Below are positions 45,919-55,142 of a stretch of 64,000 bases of DNA, in pieces. Location of the stretch: the NCBI RefSeq assembly GCF_029891575.1, contig NZ_JARZHF010000008.1, positions 62,001-126,000 on the forward strand. The letters are read 5' to 3'. The first letter of the stretch is position 1. Each line of letters opens with the position of its first letter. The notes under the pieces are model-generated. The model ran no database searches and had not been told where the DNA came from. It saw nothing but the letters and a program-made list of their open reading frames with translations. A program made the position numbers and the translations under genes. The stretch comes from Salipaludibacillus daqingensis (GTDB lineage Bacteria; Bacillota; Bacilli; Bacillales; Salisediminibacteriaceae).

Positions 45919-46903
45919 TTTAAAACAATATTTCCCGATTAAAGGGGGCATTTTAGGCAGAAAAGTCAATGACGTAAAAGCTGTAGATGACATTAGCTTT
46001 TATGTAAATGCTGGTGAAACACTTAGTATTGTTGGAGAATCAGGTTGCGGTAAATCAACGACGGGACGTGCCATCCTTCGATTAGATGAACCAACTGCCG
46101 GAGAAGTATCATTTAACGGAAAAGACCTTCTTGCATTGAATAAAAGTGAAATGCGCAAAATGCGCAAGGATTTACAAATTATTTTCCAAGACCCTTATGC
46201 TTCCATCAATCCTCGTCAGACCGTAAGACAAGTATTGAATGAGGCGATGGAAATTCAAAATGTGCTTCCAAAAGACCAACGAGAAGATCGTATGATGGAG
46301 CTTATGGATACTGTTGGACTAGGTGCTCACCAATTAGACCGCTTTCCTCATGAATTTAGTGGTGGACAGCGACAGCGAATTGGAATTGCACGAGCATTAT
46401 CTGTTGATCCTAAGCTTATCATTTGCGATGAATCTGTATCAGCATTGGACGTTTCTATTCAAGCGCAAGTATTGAATTTGCTGAAAAAGCTTCAGCGAGA
46501 ACTTGATTTAACATATTTATTTATTGCCCATGATCTTGGTGTAGTTAGACACATTTCAGATCGAGTAATCGTCATGTACCTCGGGAAAATTGTTGAGGTT
46601 GCAGATAAAAAATCTTTATTTGATAATCCAAAACATCCTTATACTAAAACGTTGTTATCAGCGATTCCAGTTCCTGATCCAACGAAACAAAAAGAACAAA
46701 TCATTCTTAAAGGGGATGTACCATCTCCTATCGATCCACCAACTGGATGCCGATTCCACACTCGTTGTCCATTTGCGACAGATAAGTGTAAAGATGAAGT
46801 ACCTGAATTGCGTACGACATCAGACGGTATGGTTGCAGGTCACGAGGCAGCGTGCCATTATATCGAGGAAATTGAATCTGGTGAAATGAAAGCAAAAGAC
46901 TAA
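45890..46903 (+). CDS. Peptide ABC transporter ATPase (DppF/OppF type)
   Basis: A 337-residue second ATPase of the heterodimer, with GESGCGKST, FSGGQRQRIGIARAL, IICDESVSALD and C-terminal GCRFHTRCPFAT. GGAGGTGA lies nine bases before ATG 45890, within the DppD-type gene. It completes the permease pair and ATPase pair and ends at a strong hairpin. Confidence 0.93.
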   Translation: MTTELLRVTNLKQYFPIKGGILGRKVNDVKAVDDISFYVNAGETLSIVGESGCGKSTTGRAILRLDEPTAGEVSFNGKDLLALNKSEMRKMRKDLQIIFQDPYASINPRQTVRQVLNEAMEIQNVLPKDQREDRMMELMDTVGLGAHQLDRFPHEFSGGQRQRIGIARALSVDPKLIICDESVSALDVSIQAQVLNLLKKLQRELDLTYLFIAHDLGVVRHISDRVIVMYLGKIVEVADKKSLFDNPKHPYTKTLLSAIPVPDPTKQKEQIILKGDVPSPIDPPTGCRFHTRCPFATDKCKDEVPELRTTSDGMVAGHEAACHYIEEIESGEMKAKD

Positions 46904-46910
46904 AAGCAAG

Positions 46911-46948
46911 TAAAGGAACACCAGACTGTGGTCTGATGTTCCTTTTGT
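46911..46948. terminator. Terminator after the peptide transporter operon
   Basis: AAAGGAACACCAGAC and GTCTGATGTTCCTTT pair with one mismatch around a four-base loop; T-rich sequence lies on both sides, so it may serve the convergent gene as well. Confidence 0.85.
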
Positions 46949-46996
46949 TTAAGAAAAACTCTCTTTGCTCGTCTCTTTCCTATTACATCCTCGTAG

Positions 46997-47359
46997 TTAA
47001 AAATCAGCAGGTTTCTCTTCAAAATAAAGAATTCGTGTTTTTGTAGCAAGCTCTTCTTCCACATGTTCAAATTCTACTTCGTTAGCTTCAATAGCAGCAA
47101 CGGCTTCTTCAGGGGCAACATCGTCTTCGATAAAACCGTATCCTACAAGATTCGTTAATTCCGTAAAAATCAACACATCGTAGATTTTACCATGCCTTTC
47201 TACGTTCTCGACTAACCTGCTTTTTTCAGCTACGGGGATAATCGCTTCCGTAAATGACGTGATTTCTTCCGCATCGAGAAACAACTTCGTGACGCCTACT
47301 CCTGCAGCTAGAACATTTACTTTTATCGGTTTTTTCAAGGCTTGGTATACTATTTTCAT
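46997..47359 (-). CDS. Uncharacterised 120-residue protein downstream of an azoreductase
   Basis: I do not recognise this family. The protein is small, acidic and probably soluble, with a hydrophobic, glycine-containing start (VNVLAAGVGVTKLFLD) and a glutamate-rich end. No signal peptide, membrane helix or metal motif is seen. GGAGGT is 13 bases before the ATG, farther than usual. It follows azoR by 31 bases, so the two are probably co-transcribed with the upstream cyclase. A link to flavin or quinone stress is only a guess by position. Confidence 0.65.
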   Translation of the reverse strand: MKIVYQALKKPIKVNVLAAGVGVTKLFLDAEEITSFTEAIIPVAEKSRLVENVERHGKIYDVLIFTELTNLVGYGFIEDDVAPEEAVAAIEANEVEFEHVEEELATKTRILYFEEKPADF

Positions 47360-47390
47360 CTGTAACTACACGACCTCCTTCTAAACGATA

Positions 47391-48008
47391 TCAATCTGTT
47401 GCAAATTCTTTCGCTAACTTTCGTGCTCGATCTTTAGCTTCTTCCAACCGATGAAGCACATCATCAGGAAATGTACTCGTTCCTTCGATGAAAAGGTGAT
47501 CATACTCTTTCAGCCCAATCAGTCCGAAAATAAGCCGTAAATAGCTGTCGCCATGCTCAAACTTTTGAAGTGGTCCTTCAGAATATACGCCACCACGAGA
47601 CTGAATATGAACCATTCTTTTGTGCTGCATTAATCCTTCAATCCCTGTTTCCGAAAAACGAAATGTTTTGTCTGGAATAATAAGTTGATCGACATAAGCC
47701 TTTACTTGTGGCGGAAAACTCATGTTCCAAAGGGGAGTGACAATGACGATTCGTTCTGCGCGTAGAAATTGCTCCACATAAGGATTTGTTACCTCCTCCA
47801 TATCACTTGGTTTCGCTTGTCCCTGCTGTTCCCACATAGCTAGTGCCTCTCGCTCTAGCGGAGGAATATTTTCTTTAAACAAGTCCAAATATTCAATGGA
47901 ATCGTTAGGATTTTGCTCTTTATATGCCTTTAAAAAGGTTTCAGCTAATTGAAGACCATAAGATTGCTTCGTTTCTTTAGGATTAGCCGTCACAAATAAT
48001 AATGTCAT
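47391..48008 (-). CDS. azoR: FMN-dependent NADH:quinone/azo oxidoreductase (AzoR family)
   Basis: A 205-residue flavodoxin-like reductase. VTANPKETKQSYGLQLAETF binds the FMN phosphate, TPLWNMSFPPQVKAYVDQLI is the family's core motif, and HIQSRGGVYSEGPLQ follows. Members reduce quinones and azo dyes by two electrons, protecting against thiol and quinone stress. Its ribosome binding site lies inside the end of the GGDEF gene with a four-base gap, which means the two are one operon. Confidence 0.92.
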   Translation of the reverse strand: MTLLFVTANPKETKQSYGLQLAETFLKAYKEQNPNDSIEYLDLFKENIPPLEREALAMWEQQGQAKPSDMEEVTNPYVEQFLRAERIVIVTPLWNMSFPPQVKAYVDQLIIPDKTFRFSETGIEGLMQHKRMVHIQSRGGVYSEGPLQKFEHGDSYLRLIFGLIGLKEYDHLFIEGTSTFPDDVLHRLEEAKDRARKLAKEFATD

Positions 48009-48012
48009 TTTT

Positions 48013-49626
48013 TCATCTGCCTTCCTCCGTTAATTGCGTAGCTGCTATATTCGATTCATCCCAGTAAATGTCTTCATCAATTTCGTGAGCTATCACTTGG
48101 TTTTTCCCTGATTTCTTTGCTAAGTATAACGCGTCATCAGCGTACTTGTGAAAAATTTCAAACGAAATATCACCTCTGGAAGAGAACGCCACACCAATAC
48201 TCACATTCACGGTTATATTTTCCCCTGATTCTAATGTCATGGGGGTTCGCTCTACTTCTTGGCGAAAACGTTCTGCTAGCGCCATCGTATCACGAAGTGA
48301 CTTCCCTTTTATAAAAATCGTGAATTCTTCGCCACCAATTCGGCCGAAAATTCCTTCGTTCACAAATGCCTCTCTCATTTTTTCAGAAAAATGAATAAGG
48401 ACTTTATCTCCCACTTGATGACCAAATGTATCATTTATTTTTTTGAAAGAATCAATATCTAACAACAGAAAAGCACTAATCCCTTTATAATTAGCAGTTT
48501 GTTCATAAAAAACATCTAAAAAGTGCATTCGGTTATACAATCCAGTTAAATAATCAATTGTCGCCTTTCGGACAAGTTCATTTTCGTATTTCTTTTTATC
48601 TGTGATGTCAGTAAAAATTAATAGTAACCCATCTTCCCTTCCGGCCGACGTTTCAATTGGCAAAAACCTCACTTGAAAAGAAAATACCTGTCCTTGATCC
48701 TTTACTTGGAATTCTCCTTGTTTTTCTTCCTTTTGATAAAATTTTACTAACAAATCATCATAATTATTAAAAAATATCGGGACAAACGCTCCCATCATCA
48801 TCGTATTGTTGTCTGTCTCTAAAAGTTTCAGAATACGCTCTCCAGCAGGGTTTATATCAGTAATGCGATCAAATCGATCAATGACTACAATCCCCTCACT
48901 CATTTGTTCAAAAATCCTATCCTTGGCTATAGGAAATACAGACAAAAATTCATAACGGAAAAACACAAAAAAGATGATAAATCCAGCTATCGTGAAACTG
49001 ACTGCTAACCGACCAGGAAATGGAATTGGCAAAAACGGTAAAATTAATGGTGCAAGAACAGGTATAGAAGTTCCTACTAAAAACAGCAGGTGTCTTCCTC
49101 TTTGGTGATTTGAAAAGTTTTTCATATTGGTTAACAATAATAAAACAGCCATTAAAGCCAACAGTTGATAATATGCCATGAATATGACATTTAAAAACGT
49201 AGGTTGTGTTGATATTTCTGTAATCGAGCCATATTGTTGTATTCCTACATCTGTCCTCATCAAATGGTGGATTTGATCGGTAAAAACAAGGACAAGGTAT
49301 ACAAAGATGGGGATTGAAAACAGCTTGACCAATCGCACCGTTTGCACAATCTCTTTTCCTACATAATCTCTAGCTAAAGCAAACAAAAACAATGCCCCAA
49401 AAAAGATCGCAGGCTGTTGAAAGTTTCGAAGCCACAACATTACTTCAAAAGAAGAAGATAGAAGTTCTGCAGCAGTTAATAACATTAGCCAAAAGGCTAG
49501 AAACATGATAACAGTGAAATACCGTCTTCCTGAAGAACGAGGATATTTCATCGTTAGTATACCAATAAGCAAAGTCGCAAAAGCCATTATAATTAAATAA
49601 TATGGATACGACATACTCCACTGCAT
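48013..49626 (-). CDS. Membrane diguanylate cyclase (7TM-PAS-GGDEF)
   Basis: A 537-residue protein. The N-terminal third has about seven transmembrane helices and resembles the histidine-kinase 7TM sensor module. A PAS domain (about 235-345, with IVVIDRFDRITDINPAGERI) and a GGDEF domain (about 355-520) follow. The catalytic motif is intact (FGRIGGEEFTIF), and FQVKDQGQVFSFQVRFLPIE is the usual PAS end. No RxxD inhibition site precedes it. It should synthesise c-di-GMP in response to a membrane or small-molecule signal. AAGGAGGGAAG stands before the start. It leads a likely operon with azoR. Confidence 0.92.
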   Translation of the reverse strand: MQWSMSYPYYLIIMAFATLLIGILTMKYPRSSGRRYFTVIMFLAFWLMLLTAAELLSSSFEVMLWLRNFQQPAIFFGALFLFALARDYVGKEIVQTVRLVKLFSIPIFVYLVLVFTDQIHHLMRTDVGIQQYGSITEISTQPTFLNVIFMAYYQLLALMAVLLLLTNMKNFSNHQRGRHLLFLVGTSIPVLAPLILPFLPIPFPGRLAVSFTIAGFIIFFVFFRYEFLSVFPIAKDRIFEQMSEGIVVIDRFDRITDINPAGERILKLLETDNNTMMMGAFVPIFFNNYDDLLVKFYQKEEKQGEFQVKDQGQVFSFQVRFLPIETSAGREDGLLLIFTDITDKKKYENELVRKATIDYLTGLYNRMHFLDVFYEQTANYKGISAFLLLDIDSFKKINDTFGHQVGDKVLIHFSEKMREAFVNEGIFGRIGGEEFTIFIKGKSLRDTMALAERFRQEVERTPMTLESGENITVNVSIGVAFSSRGDISFEIFHKYADDALYLAKKSGKNQVIAHEIDEDIYWDESNIAATQLTEEGR

Positions 49627-49921
49627 AAGCTTCCCTCCTTTTTATCATTCTTTATACTCACTACTAATTATACACAAAAATCTGAATAATTTGGAAAAAG
49701 AGTGTTTTAGGTATATCTCGCTTTACATTTATTTTGCTTCCTTTCATCAACGATCCTCTCGCTCTTCCGGCACTATCACACTCGTTTACTTCCCTTCGCT
49801 CCGCCGGTACCTTCTGAAAGGAACTATCCTGCTCTCTTAGCGCCTTTCACAACACGCACAAACCGCGATTGTCACTATACTAACTATTCTACTAGTTTCC
49901 TTTCCTTGCATCCCTGTAACC
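49627..49921. other. Intergenic stretch with no recognised gene
   Basis: About 295 bases between the cyclase gene and the terminator of the rhodanese gene. No ORF with a ribosome binding site and no clear repeat was found. The promoter of the cyclase operon should lie in its first part, but I cannot place it with confidence. Confidence 0.4.
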
Positions 49922-49982
49922 AAAAACTCTTCTTCATCTAAACGCATATCAATGTTGATACACGTTTAAATAAAGAAGAGTC
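49922..49982 (-). terminator. Long-stem terminator after the rhodanese lipoprotein gene
   Basis: On the minus strand ACTCTTCTT, TAAACG and TATCA pair with TGATA, CGTTTA and AAGAAGAGT through a long interrupted stem, followed by TTTTT. Confidence 0.85.
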
Positions 49983-49994
49983 ACATCCAATCTG

Positions 49995-50399
49995 TTATTC
50001 TACTTTTTCACCTTCGTAATCCGAAATGCCTCCCATAACAATCGTTATGTTATTAGCGTCATAACCTTGCTCAATCATAGATTCCCCTACTTGAATACTG
50101 CGATTTTGAGTGTTGCATAAGATGACAATTTCTTCATCTTTTGGTAATTGAGAAGCGTCATCCATCAGTTCACCCATTGGAATGTTTTCGAAACCTTCGA
50201 TATGACTACTAGCAAATTCATCTTCTTCACGAACATCAATATAATTTACTGTTTCATCCATTCCGCTTCCTTCTACTTCTTCTTGCAATTCCGCTGCAGT
50301 CATTTCATTCATATCTCCTGTTGCTTCATTCGTATCCGAGCAACCAGCGACCGCCAAAACCATCATCGTTATCGATAATAAAAACAGCAAACTTTTCAT
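49995..50399 (-). CDS. Rhodanese-domain lipoprotein
   Basis: A 134-residue exported protein. The signal peptide ends in lipobox AVAGC, so it should be lipid-anchored outside the membrane. One rhodanese domain follows with YIDVREEDEFASSHIEG and the active-site loop VILCNTQNRS (Cys then Arg). Single-domain rhodaneses transfer sulfane sulfur to thiols. An in-frame extension back to 50444 is less likely; AAAGGG lies ten bases before ATG 50399 and the signal peptide starts there. It is monocistronic. Confidence 0.88.
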   Translation of the reverse strand: MKSLLFLLSITMMVLAVAGCSDTNEATGDMNEMTAAELQEEVEGSGMDETVNYIDVREEDEFASSHIEGFENIPMGELMDDASQLPKDEEIVILCNTQNRSIQVGESMIEQGYDANNITIVMGGISDYEGEKVE

Positions 50400-50535
50400 T
50401 AATCTCATTCCCTTTATACCGTAAATTATTTCCATATAAATCATAACATTTATTTATAAAAAGTATAAGTGAATTTTTAAAAAGGAAGGTAAGTCGATCG
50501 ACACTCCATCTTTCCACAACTCTCTCTCCTTAAAG

Positions 50536-51117
50536 CTATTTTAATATCTTCGACGCTTGCGCAAGACGTTGCAATGAAGTGAAAATTTCTACAGCTAAAA
50601 AGACGAGAGCAATCGCAACAAGATATTGTGGGAAAATAATCATTAGTGAGAACAAGATAAACCCCTCGGTACGTTCAGCTAGTCCCGGCTGGTAATAAAA
50701 CGTTTTGATTCCCTTTTTCTCTGAAACAGCTCCAACAGTTAAAAAAACCGTCATGGCGTAAATGATCGATACACTCAGTAATAATAGGACCCACATTGAA
50801 TCTGGGTAACGAAACGCTAGCCCTAAAATAACACTAATCTCTACAAGTCGATCAAAACTAACGTCTAACACCGTGCCAAAAGAAGACGTTTTTGTTTGCC
50901 TTGCCATTGTACCGTCCACCACATCTAGAAAGCCTGAAAACCACAGGACAGCTAAAGCTATGATTGGCTGATCAAAATATATAAACAGACCTGAGCTAAC
51001 TCCTATAATAAACGCAATCATGGTGACCTGATTAGCCGTTAATCCCATTTTTAAAAACAAGTTTGCAGACTGTTTTATAAAGGGTTCTACTATATGGCGG
51101 GCTTTTGTATCCAACAT
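50536..51117 (-). CDS. CDP-alcohol phosphatidyltransferase family protein (YnjF-like)
   Basis: A 193-residue membrane enzyme carrying the CDP-alcohol phosphotransferase signature with two-metal Asp set: FLDVVDGTMARQTKTSSFG then VLDVSFDR. Such enzymes transfer a phosphatidyl or related group from a CDP-linked donor to an alcohol. Several hydrophobic helices follow. The frame is open to TTG 51141, but AAGGATGTGGAAG precedes ATG 51117, which is preferred. It lies downstream of an ABC importer, as ynjF does in E. coli. The acceptor alcohol is unknown. Confidence 0.85.
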   Translation of the reverse strand: MLDTKARHIVEPFIKQSANLFLKMGLTANQVTMIAFIIGVSSGLFIYFDQPIIALAVLWFSGFLDVVDGTMARQTKTSSFGTVLDVSFDRLVEISVILGLAFRYPDSMWVLLLLSVSIIYAMTVFLTVGAVSEKKGIKTFYYQPGLAERTEGFILFSLMIIFPQYLVAIALVFLAVEIFTSLQRLAQASKILK

Positions 51118-51185
51118 GACTTCCACATCCTTTTTCGCCAAATAAGAGTGAGAGCACCCTCAACCTAAAAGGTATGAAGCTTTAT

Positions 51186-52199
51186 TTAGCGAGACAATTT
51201 CTTACTTGATTTCCCTTCATCTACAGGGTGGTTTTTGTTATACGTTTGAAGACTAATTCTTTTATAACACAGTTCCACCTGTTCCCCGTCCAGAAATTCA
51301 TGGTTTGATAAGACGACCACACGCTGTTCAAGAGCGTGAACATATACGTGATAGAAAGTATGACCATATTTCAAAATTTTATATTCAACCGTAGCATCAA
51401 AAGCCTCTGTATCTGCAGCTTTTAAACTGGTTTTAGGTCGAAGAGTCAAGTGATCTGGTGAAAGAAAGAACCCCTCCATCACTAAACCTTCAGAAAACAT
51501 TTCTGCGACTTGAGGACTTTTTGGCTGTTGATAAACATCTTTTGGAGAACCAATTTGCTGAAAAATCCCTTCTTTCATAACAGCAATTCTATCCCCCATC
51601 ATCATCGCTTCTTCTCGGTCATGAGTGACAAACAATGCCGTCACCCCTTCTTTTTTTAGAAAATCACGAACCCACGAACGAATCGATGATCGTAAAGAAG
51701 GATCGAGACTACTAAAAGGTTCATCTAATAGTAATAAATCAGGATTTAAAATTAGTGCCCTCGCTAAAGCAACTCTTTGTTGCTGACCGCCAGAAAGTTG
51801 ATTTGGATAACGTCCTGACAAAGCAGCTAATTCTACTTTTTCTAGAATAGCCAGCCCTCTCTCTATTCTCTCTTGCTTTTTGCTCTTGTTTTTCCCGTAT
51901 TTAAGTCCATACGTTACGTTCTCTAAAATCGTCAAATGTGGAAACAACAAAGGCTGTTGAAACATGAGAACGACAGGTCGTTCATCCGCTTTGCTATTTG
52001 TGATATTTACATCGTTTACATAAATACTACCTGAAGTACTAAATGACAAACCTGCAATACACCGCAAAAAGGTCGTTTTTCCACATCCAGAAGGTCCAAC
52101 AAGGCTCATAATTTCTCCTTTTGTCATTTCCAAGTTTAAATCAGAAAAAACAGTTTGCCCTGCATATGATTTTGTAAGCTTCTCTACTTTTATCAGCAT
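51186..52199 (-). CDS. ABC importer ATPase (YnjD/PotA-like)
   Basis: A 337-residue ATPase with GPSGCGKTT, LSGGQQQRVALARAL, LLLLDEPFSSLD and the H-loop VTHDREEA, plus a C-terminal extension of about 110 residues of the TOBE type. It drives the permease pair encoded just upstream (52214-53889). The gap to the permease gene is 14 bases. Which solute is imported is unknown. Confidence 0.9.
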   Translation of the reverse strand: MLIKVEKLTKSYAGQTVFSDLNLEMTKGEIMSLVGPSGCGKTTFLRCIAGLSFSTSGSIYVNDVNITNSKADERPVVLMFQQPLLFPHLTILENVTYGLKYGKNKSKKQERIERGLAILEKVELAALSGRYPNQLSGGQQQRVALARALILNPDLLLLDEPFSSLDPSLRSSIRSWVRDFLKKEGVTALFVTHDREEAMMMGDRIAVMKEGIFQQIGSPKDVYQQPKSPQVAEMFSEGLVMEGFFLSPDHLTLRPKTSLKAADTEAFDATVEYKILKYGHTFYHVYVHALEQRVVVLSNHEFLDGEQVELCYKRISLQTYNKNHPVDEGKSSKKLSR

Positions 52200-52213
52200 G
52201 GGTCATTTCCTCC

Positions 52214-53017
52214 TTACGGCCTTTTTATCACTCTTAAATAGACTCTTAAAGTAATCTCAAACAGAATTAAAAACATAATAGGGAGAAGTGCAAATAATAC
52301 GGAAAAACTTGCAATGACTGCTTCATCAGCACTTGTAAAAAATGGATAATAAATCATCGGCAAGGTGGATACTGTCCCGCCTCCAATAATCGCCGTTAAT
52401 ACATACTGACTCAACGAGATCACAAACACAAGTACTGCAGTGCTTCGAATACTTGGCGTCATAAGTGGAACCATGACCGTCCAGAAAACTGTTTGGCTAT
52501 TTGCCCCTAATACAGCGCCTTGCTCTTCCCATTCATTTTTCAATCGGTCAAACCCTGATTTTAATACTCTTATGGCATACGGGAGCGTCGGTAATAAATG
52601 AATAAATATGACTCCAAGTACTTGATCTGTTAATCCCAGTCTGATCATCGTTAAGTGAAGACCCATCGCTATCGCTAAAACTGGAATGAGTATCGGCAGC
52701 ATGAGAAGCGATTCAATAATTGCCTTTCCTCTAAAGTGGAATCTACTCAATGCATAAGCAGCTGGGGTTGCGATAATAAAGTTCAACATCACCACTACTC
52801 CAGCAATTAATATCGTATTCCAGAGGGAGGAGAAGATTCTTGGATCTCCAAATACGACTCTCCAACCTCGCAAATCAAATTGTGTCGGCCGCCAATCTGG
52901 CCACGACCACCCAAAACTGACACTTTTTAAAAACATTAAGATAACTGGTGCCACAAAGATTAGCATAAACAAGCTAAGCATCGTTAGTCGCATCCATAGT
53001 TTTCGTTTTCTAGTCAC
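52214..53017 (-). CDS. ABC importer permease, second subunit (YnjC C-terminal half-like)
   Basis: A 267-residue permease of the BPD_transp_1 type with about six transmembrane helices and the EAA loop EEQGAVLGANSQTVFWTVMVP. It starts at GTG 53017 behind AAGGAGGGATG and overlaps the preceding permease by four bases. In E. coli, YnjC is a single fused protein of about 510 residues; here the two halves are separate genes. Confidence 0.88.
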   Translation of the reverse strand: MTRKRKLWMRLTMLSLFMLIFVAPVILMFLKSVSFGWSWPDWRPTQFDLRGWRVVFGDPRIFSSLWNTILIAGVVVMLNFIIATPAAYALSRFHFRGKAIIESLLMLPILIPVLAIAMGLHLTMIRLGLTDQVLGVIFIHLLPTLPYAIRVLKSGFDRLKNEWEEQGAVLGANSQTVFWTVMVPLMTPSIRSTAVLVFVISLSQYVLTAIIGGGTVSTLPMIYYPFFTSADEAVIASFSVLFALLPIMFLILFEITLRVYLRVIKRP

Positions 53018-53889
53018 GAGTCATCCCTCCTTGAGGCCCATTTGTATCTCCATCGCTGCGAAAACGTTAATATCAACGCAGCCGCGACAATGGCTAGAAG
53101 GGATAAGATGACCATCATGGCTTGAGCTAGCGGTCGATTTACCCATCCCGCTTGATAAAACCAATCATAGGCGAGAACAGGAATCATTTTTGGAAATGTC
53201 ACGCCAAGAAGCGCTGGAACTTCAAACGCTCCAAGAACAAACACGAACAAAATTAGAAAAACTTCTAATGAAATCGGCCAGATCCAAGGTAGTTCTACTG
53301 TTTTAAAAACCGTCCATCGGTTGCCACCCAACGTCTTACTCACATCCTCATAACGAAGATCCATTTCTTGATATACAGGGAGAAGCATCAGGATAACGAA
53401 AGGAATTTCTTTCCAAACATATGTCAAAATAACCCCCAAATACATCGGATCATTTACAAACACAGGAAATTGACTCATCGTTTCTAACCAACCTATTTGA
53501 AAAACGACCGATGAAAACCAACCACTCGGTGCAAATAACAAAAAACAAATATAAGCTGCGACAAAATGAGGAATCAGCATGGGAAACCACGCAATAAATT
53601 TCCAATCATCTCTTTTAAATAGGCGAAACATTGCTCTTGTAAGAAAGAGTCCAATAATTAGTGCCATGGTTGTTGAAATAAAGGCAACCCATACACTTAC
53701 ACGTAGGGCACTCAAAAACGTATCGTTTCTCCATAACTCTAAATAAAAATGAAAAAAAGGCTGATTCCCTTCTGTAGCAAAACTATCACTCGCAGCCATA
53801 AAAAGCCCGTATCCTACAAAAATAAATGTAACAAGGAGTGCTGGAACTAAAAACAGGTATTTTCTGAACCTTGCACTATTGCTGAACAA
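53014..53889 (-). CDS. ABC importer permease, first subunit (YnjC N-terminal half-like)
   Basis: A 291-residue permease with about six transmembrane helices and an EAA-type loop YEDVSKTLGGNRWTVFKTVE. It starts at TTG 53889, inside the end of the binding-protein gene (14-base overlap), with GGGA upstream. It heterodimerises with the 52214 subunit. Confidence 0.85.
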   Translation of the reverse strand: MFSNSARFRKYLFLVPALLVTFIFVGYGLFMAASDSFATEGNQPFFHFYLELWRNDTFLSALRVSVWVAFISTTMALIIGLFLTRAMFRLFKRDDWKFIAWFPMLIPHFVAAYICFLLFAPSGWFSSVVFQIGWLETMSQFPVFVNDPMYLGVILTYVWKEIPFVILMLLPVYQEMDLRYEDVSKTLGGNRWTVFKTVELPWIWPISLEVFLILFVFVLGAFEVPALLGVTFPKMIPVLAYDWFYQAGWVNRPLAQAMMVILSLLAIVAAALILTFSQRWRYKWASRRDDS

Positions 53890-55087
53890 CTTCTCGTTCC
53901 CAGTTCTCTATAATCCAATCATGATACTTGGAATCCAATTCAGCAAGAATCTCCTCTTGTTCCACAACTGGTGGCCCAATGTATGCTTCCATCTCCTCTT
54001 GTTGCTCATCCGTTAAACGAGAAACGTCAAGTACCGTTCCCTCTCCCCACATACTTGGATCCAGTTTGTTAATTTGTGCATCAGCGGAGATCATGAAATT
54101 TATCGCTACCATTGCTCCAGCAGGTTCAGGGCTGTTAAAAGGAATACTTAAATAGTGCGTGTTACTGACGGAACCCGGCTCTAATACTACCGTTTCCGTC
54201 GAAGGTGGAAAAACGCCATCTTCGATTAAACTATCCGCCCGATGTTCATTAAAACCCATCGTAAAGGCTAGCTCTCCATTTGCATAAAGCTGGTCGAGCT
54301 GAGAAAGAGATTCCGGGTACGTTTGACCATCGCGCCATAATGAATCTTCAAATGCATTTAACCTATCCCAAATTTCTTGCCCATTTTCATCTAACCACTC
54401 TTCGTTAAATGTTTCTAAGGCTGCTGGGTCGTCCGCAACATCGTATAAAATATGACGAAGGAAACCATTGCCTGTAAAATCTGTCACGTTCGGATACGTA
54501 AATTGACCTGGGTTATCTATCGACCACTGAATCAGTTCATCTATCGTCGTAGGAGGTTCTTCAACCATATCGGCATTATATTGAAATGCAAATTGAACAT
54601 TTCCCCAAGGTACTTGGTGACCTTCAATTTCTGTTCCCATATCCGTATGGACAAACGCCGGTTCATCACCAATGTATTCGTCCATATTAGGTAGCTTGAA
54701 TGCAAAGTCTCCATAGAGTAGGTCGTTATTTTTCGCATTTCTAAAATTTTCTCCATTAATCCATAGAATATCTGCTGTTCCTGTCTCTTGGTCTGCTTGC
54801 TTTTCTGTCATAAGCTTAGACAAGAAATCGGGCGCATCCATTGGAATACGATTTAACGTGACATCATAGTCTTCCTCTAATGCAGGTGCAACATAGTCAT
54901 CAATGTAACGATTGACACCATCATCGCCCCCCCACATATAAATGCTAACTTCTGTGCCTTCTGCTTGAGAAATAACTTCGTCCCAATCGGCATCCATTAA
55001 GTCCTCATGTTGCTCTTCTTCAGCGGATGAGTTACACCCATAAAGAAAAGCTGTCGCTAAACCAATCATTGGGATTATTTTTTTCAT
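53876..55087 (-). CDS. ABC transporter substrate-binding lipoprotein (YnjB-like)
   Basis: A 403-residue binding protein of the extracellular solute-binding family 1. The signal peptide ends in LYGCNS (lipobox with Cys near 18), followed by an acidic mature domain with VSIYMWGGDDGVNRYIDDY at its start and YNADMVEEPPTTIDELIQW inside, both typical of YnjB/PotD-like folds. An earlier frame start at 55105 overlaps the ribosome binding site, so ATG 55087 is used. It leads the importer cluster with its permeases, ATPase and the CDP-alcohol transferase. Confidence 0.88.
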   Translation of the reverse strand: MKKIIPMIGLATAFLYGCNSSAEEEQHEDLMDADWDEVISQAEGTEVSIYMWGGDDGVNRYIDDYVAPALEEDYDVTLNRIPMDAPDFLSKLMTEKQADQETGTADILWINGENFRNAKNNDLLYGDFAFKLPNMDEYIGDEPAFVHTDMGTEIEGHQVPWGNVQFAFQYNADMVEEPPTTIDELIQWSIDNPGQFTYPNVTDFTGNGFLRHILYDVADDPAALETFNEEWLDENGQEIWDRLNAFEDSLWRDGQTYPESLSQLDQLYANGELAFTMGFNEHRADSLIEDGVFPPSTETVVLEPGSVSNTHYLSIPFNSPEPAGAMVAINFMISADAQINKLDPSMWGEGTVLDVSRLTDEQQEEMEAYIGPPVVEQEEILAELDSKYHDWIIENWEREVVQQ

Positions 55088-55142
55088 ATGATTTCCACAC
55101 TCCACCTAGTAATTTTTTTAACAATTCCTATCCAACTAAACG

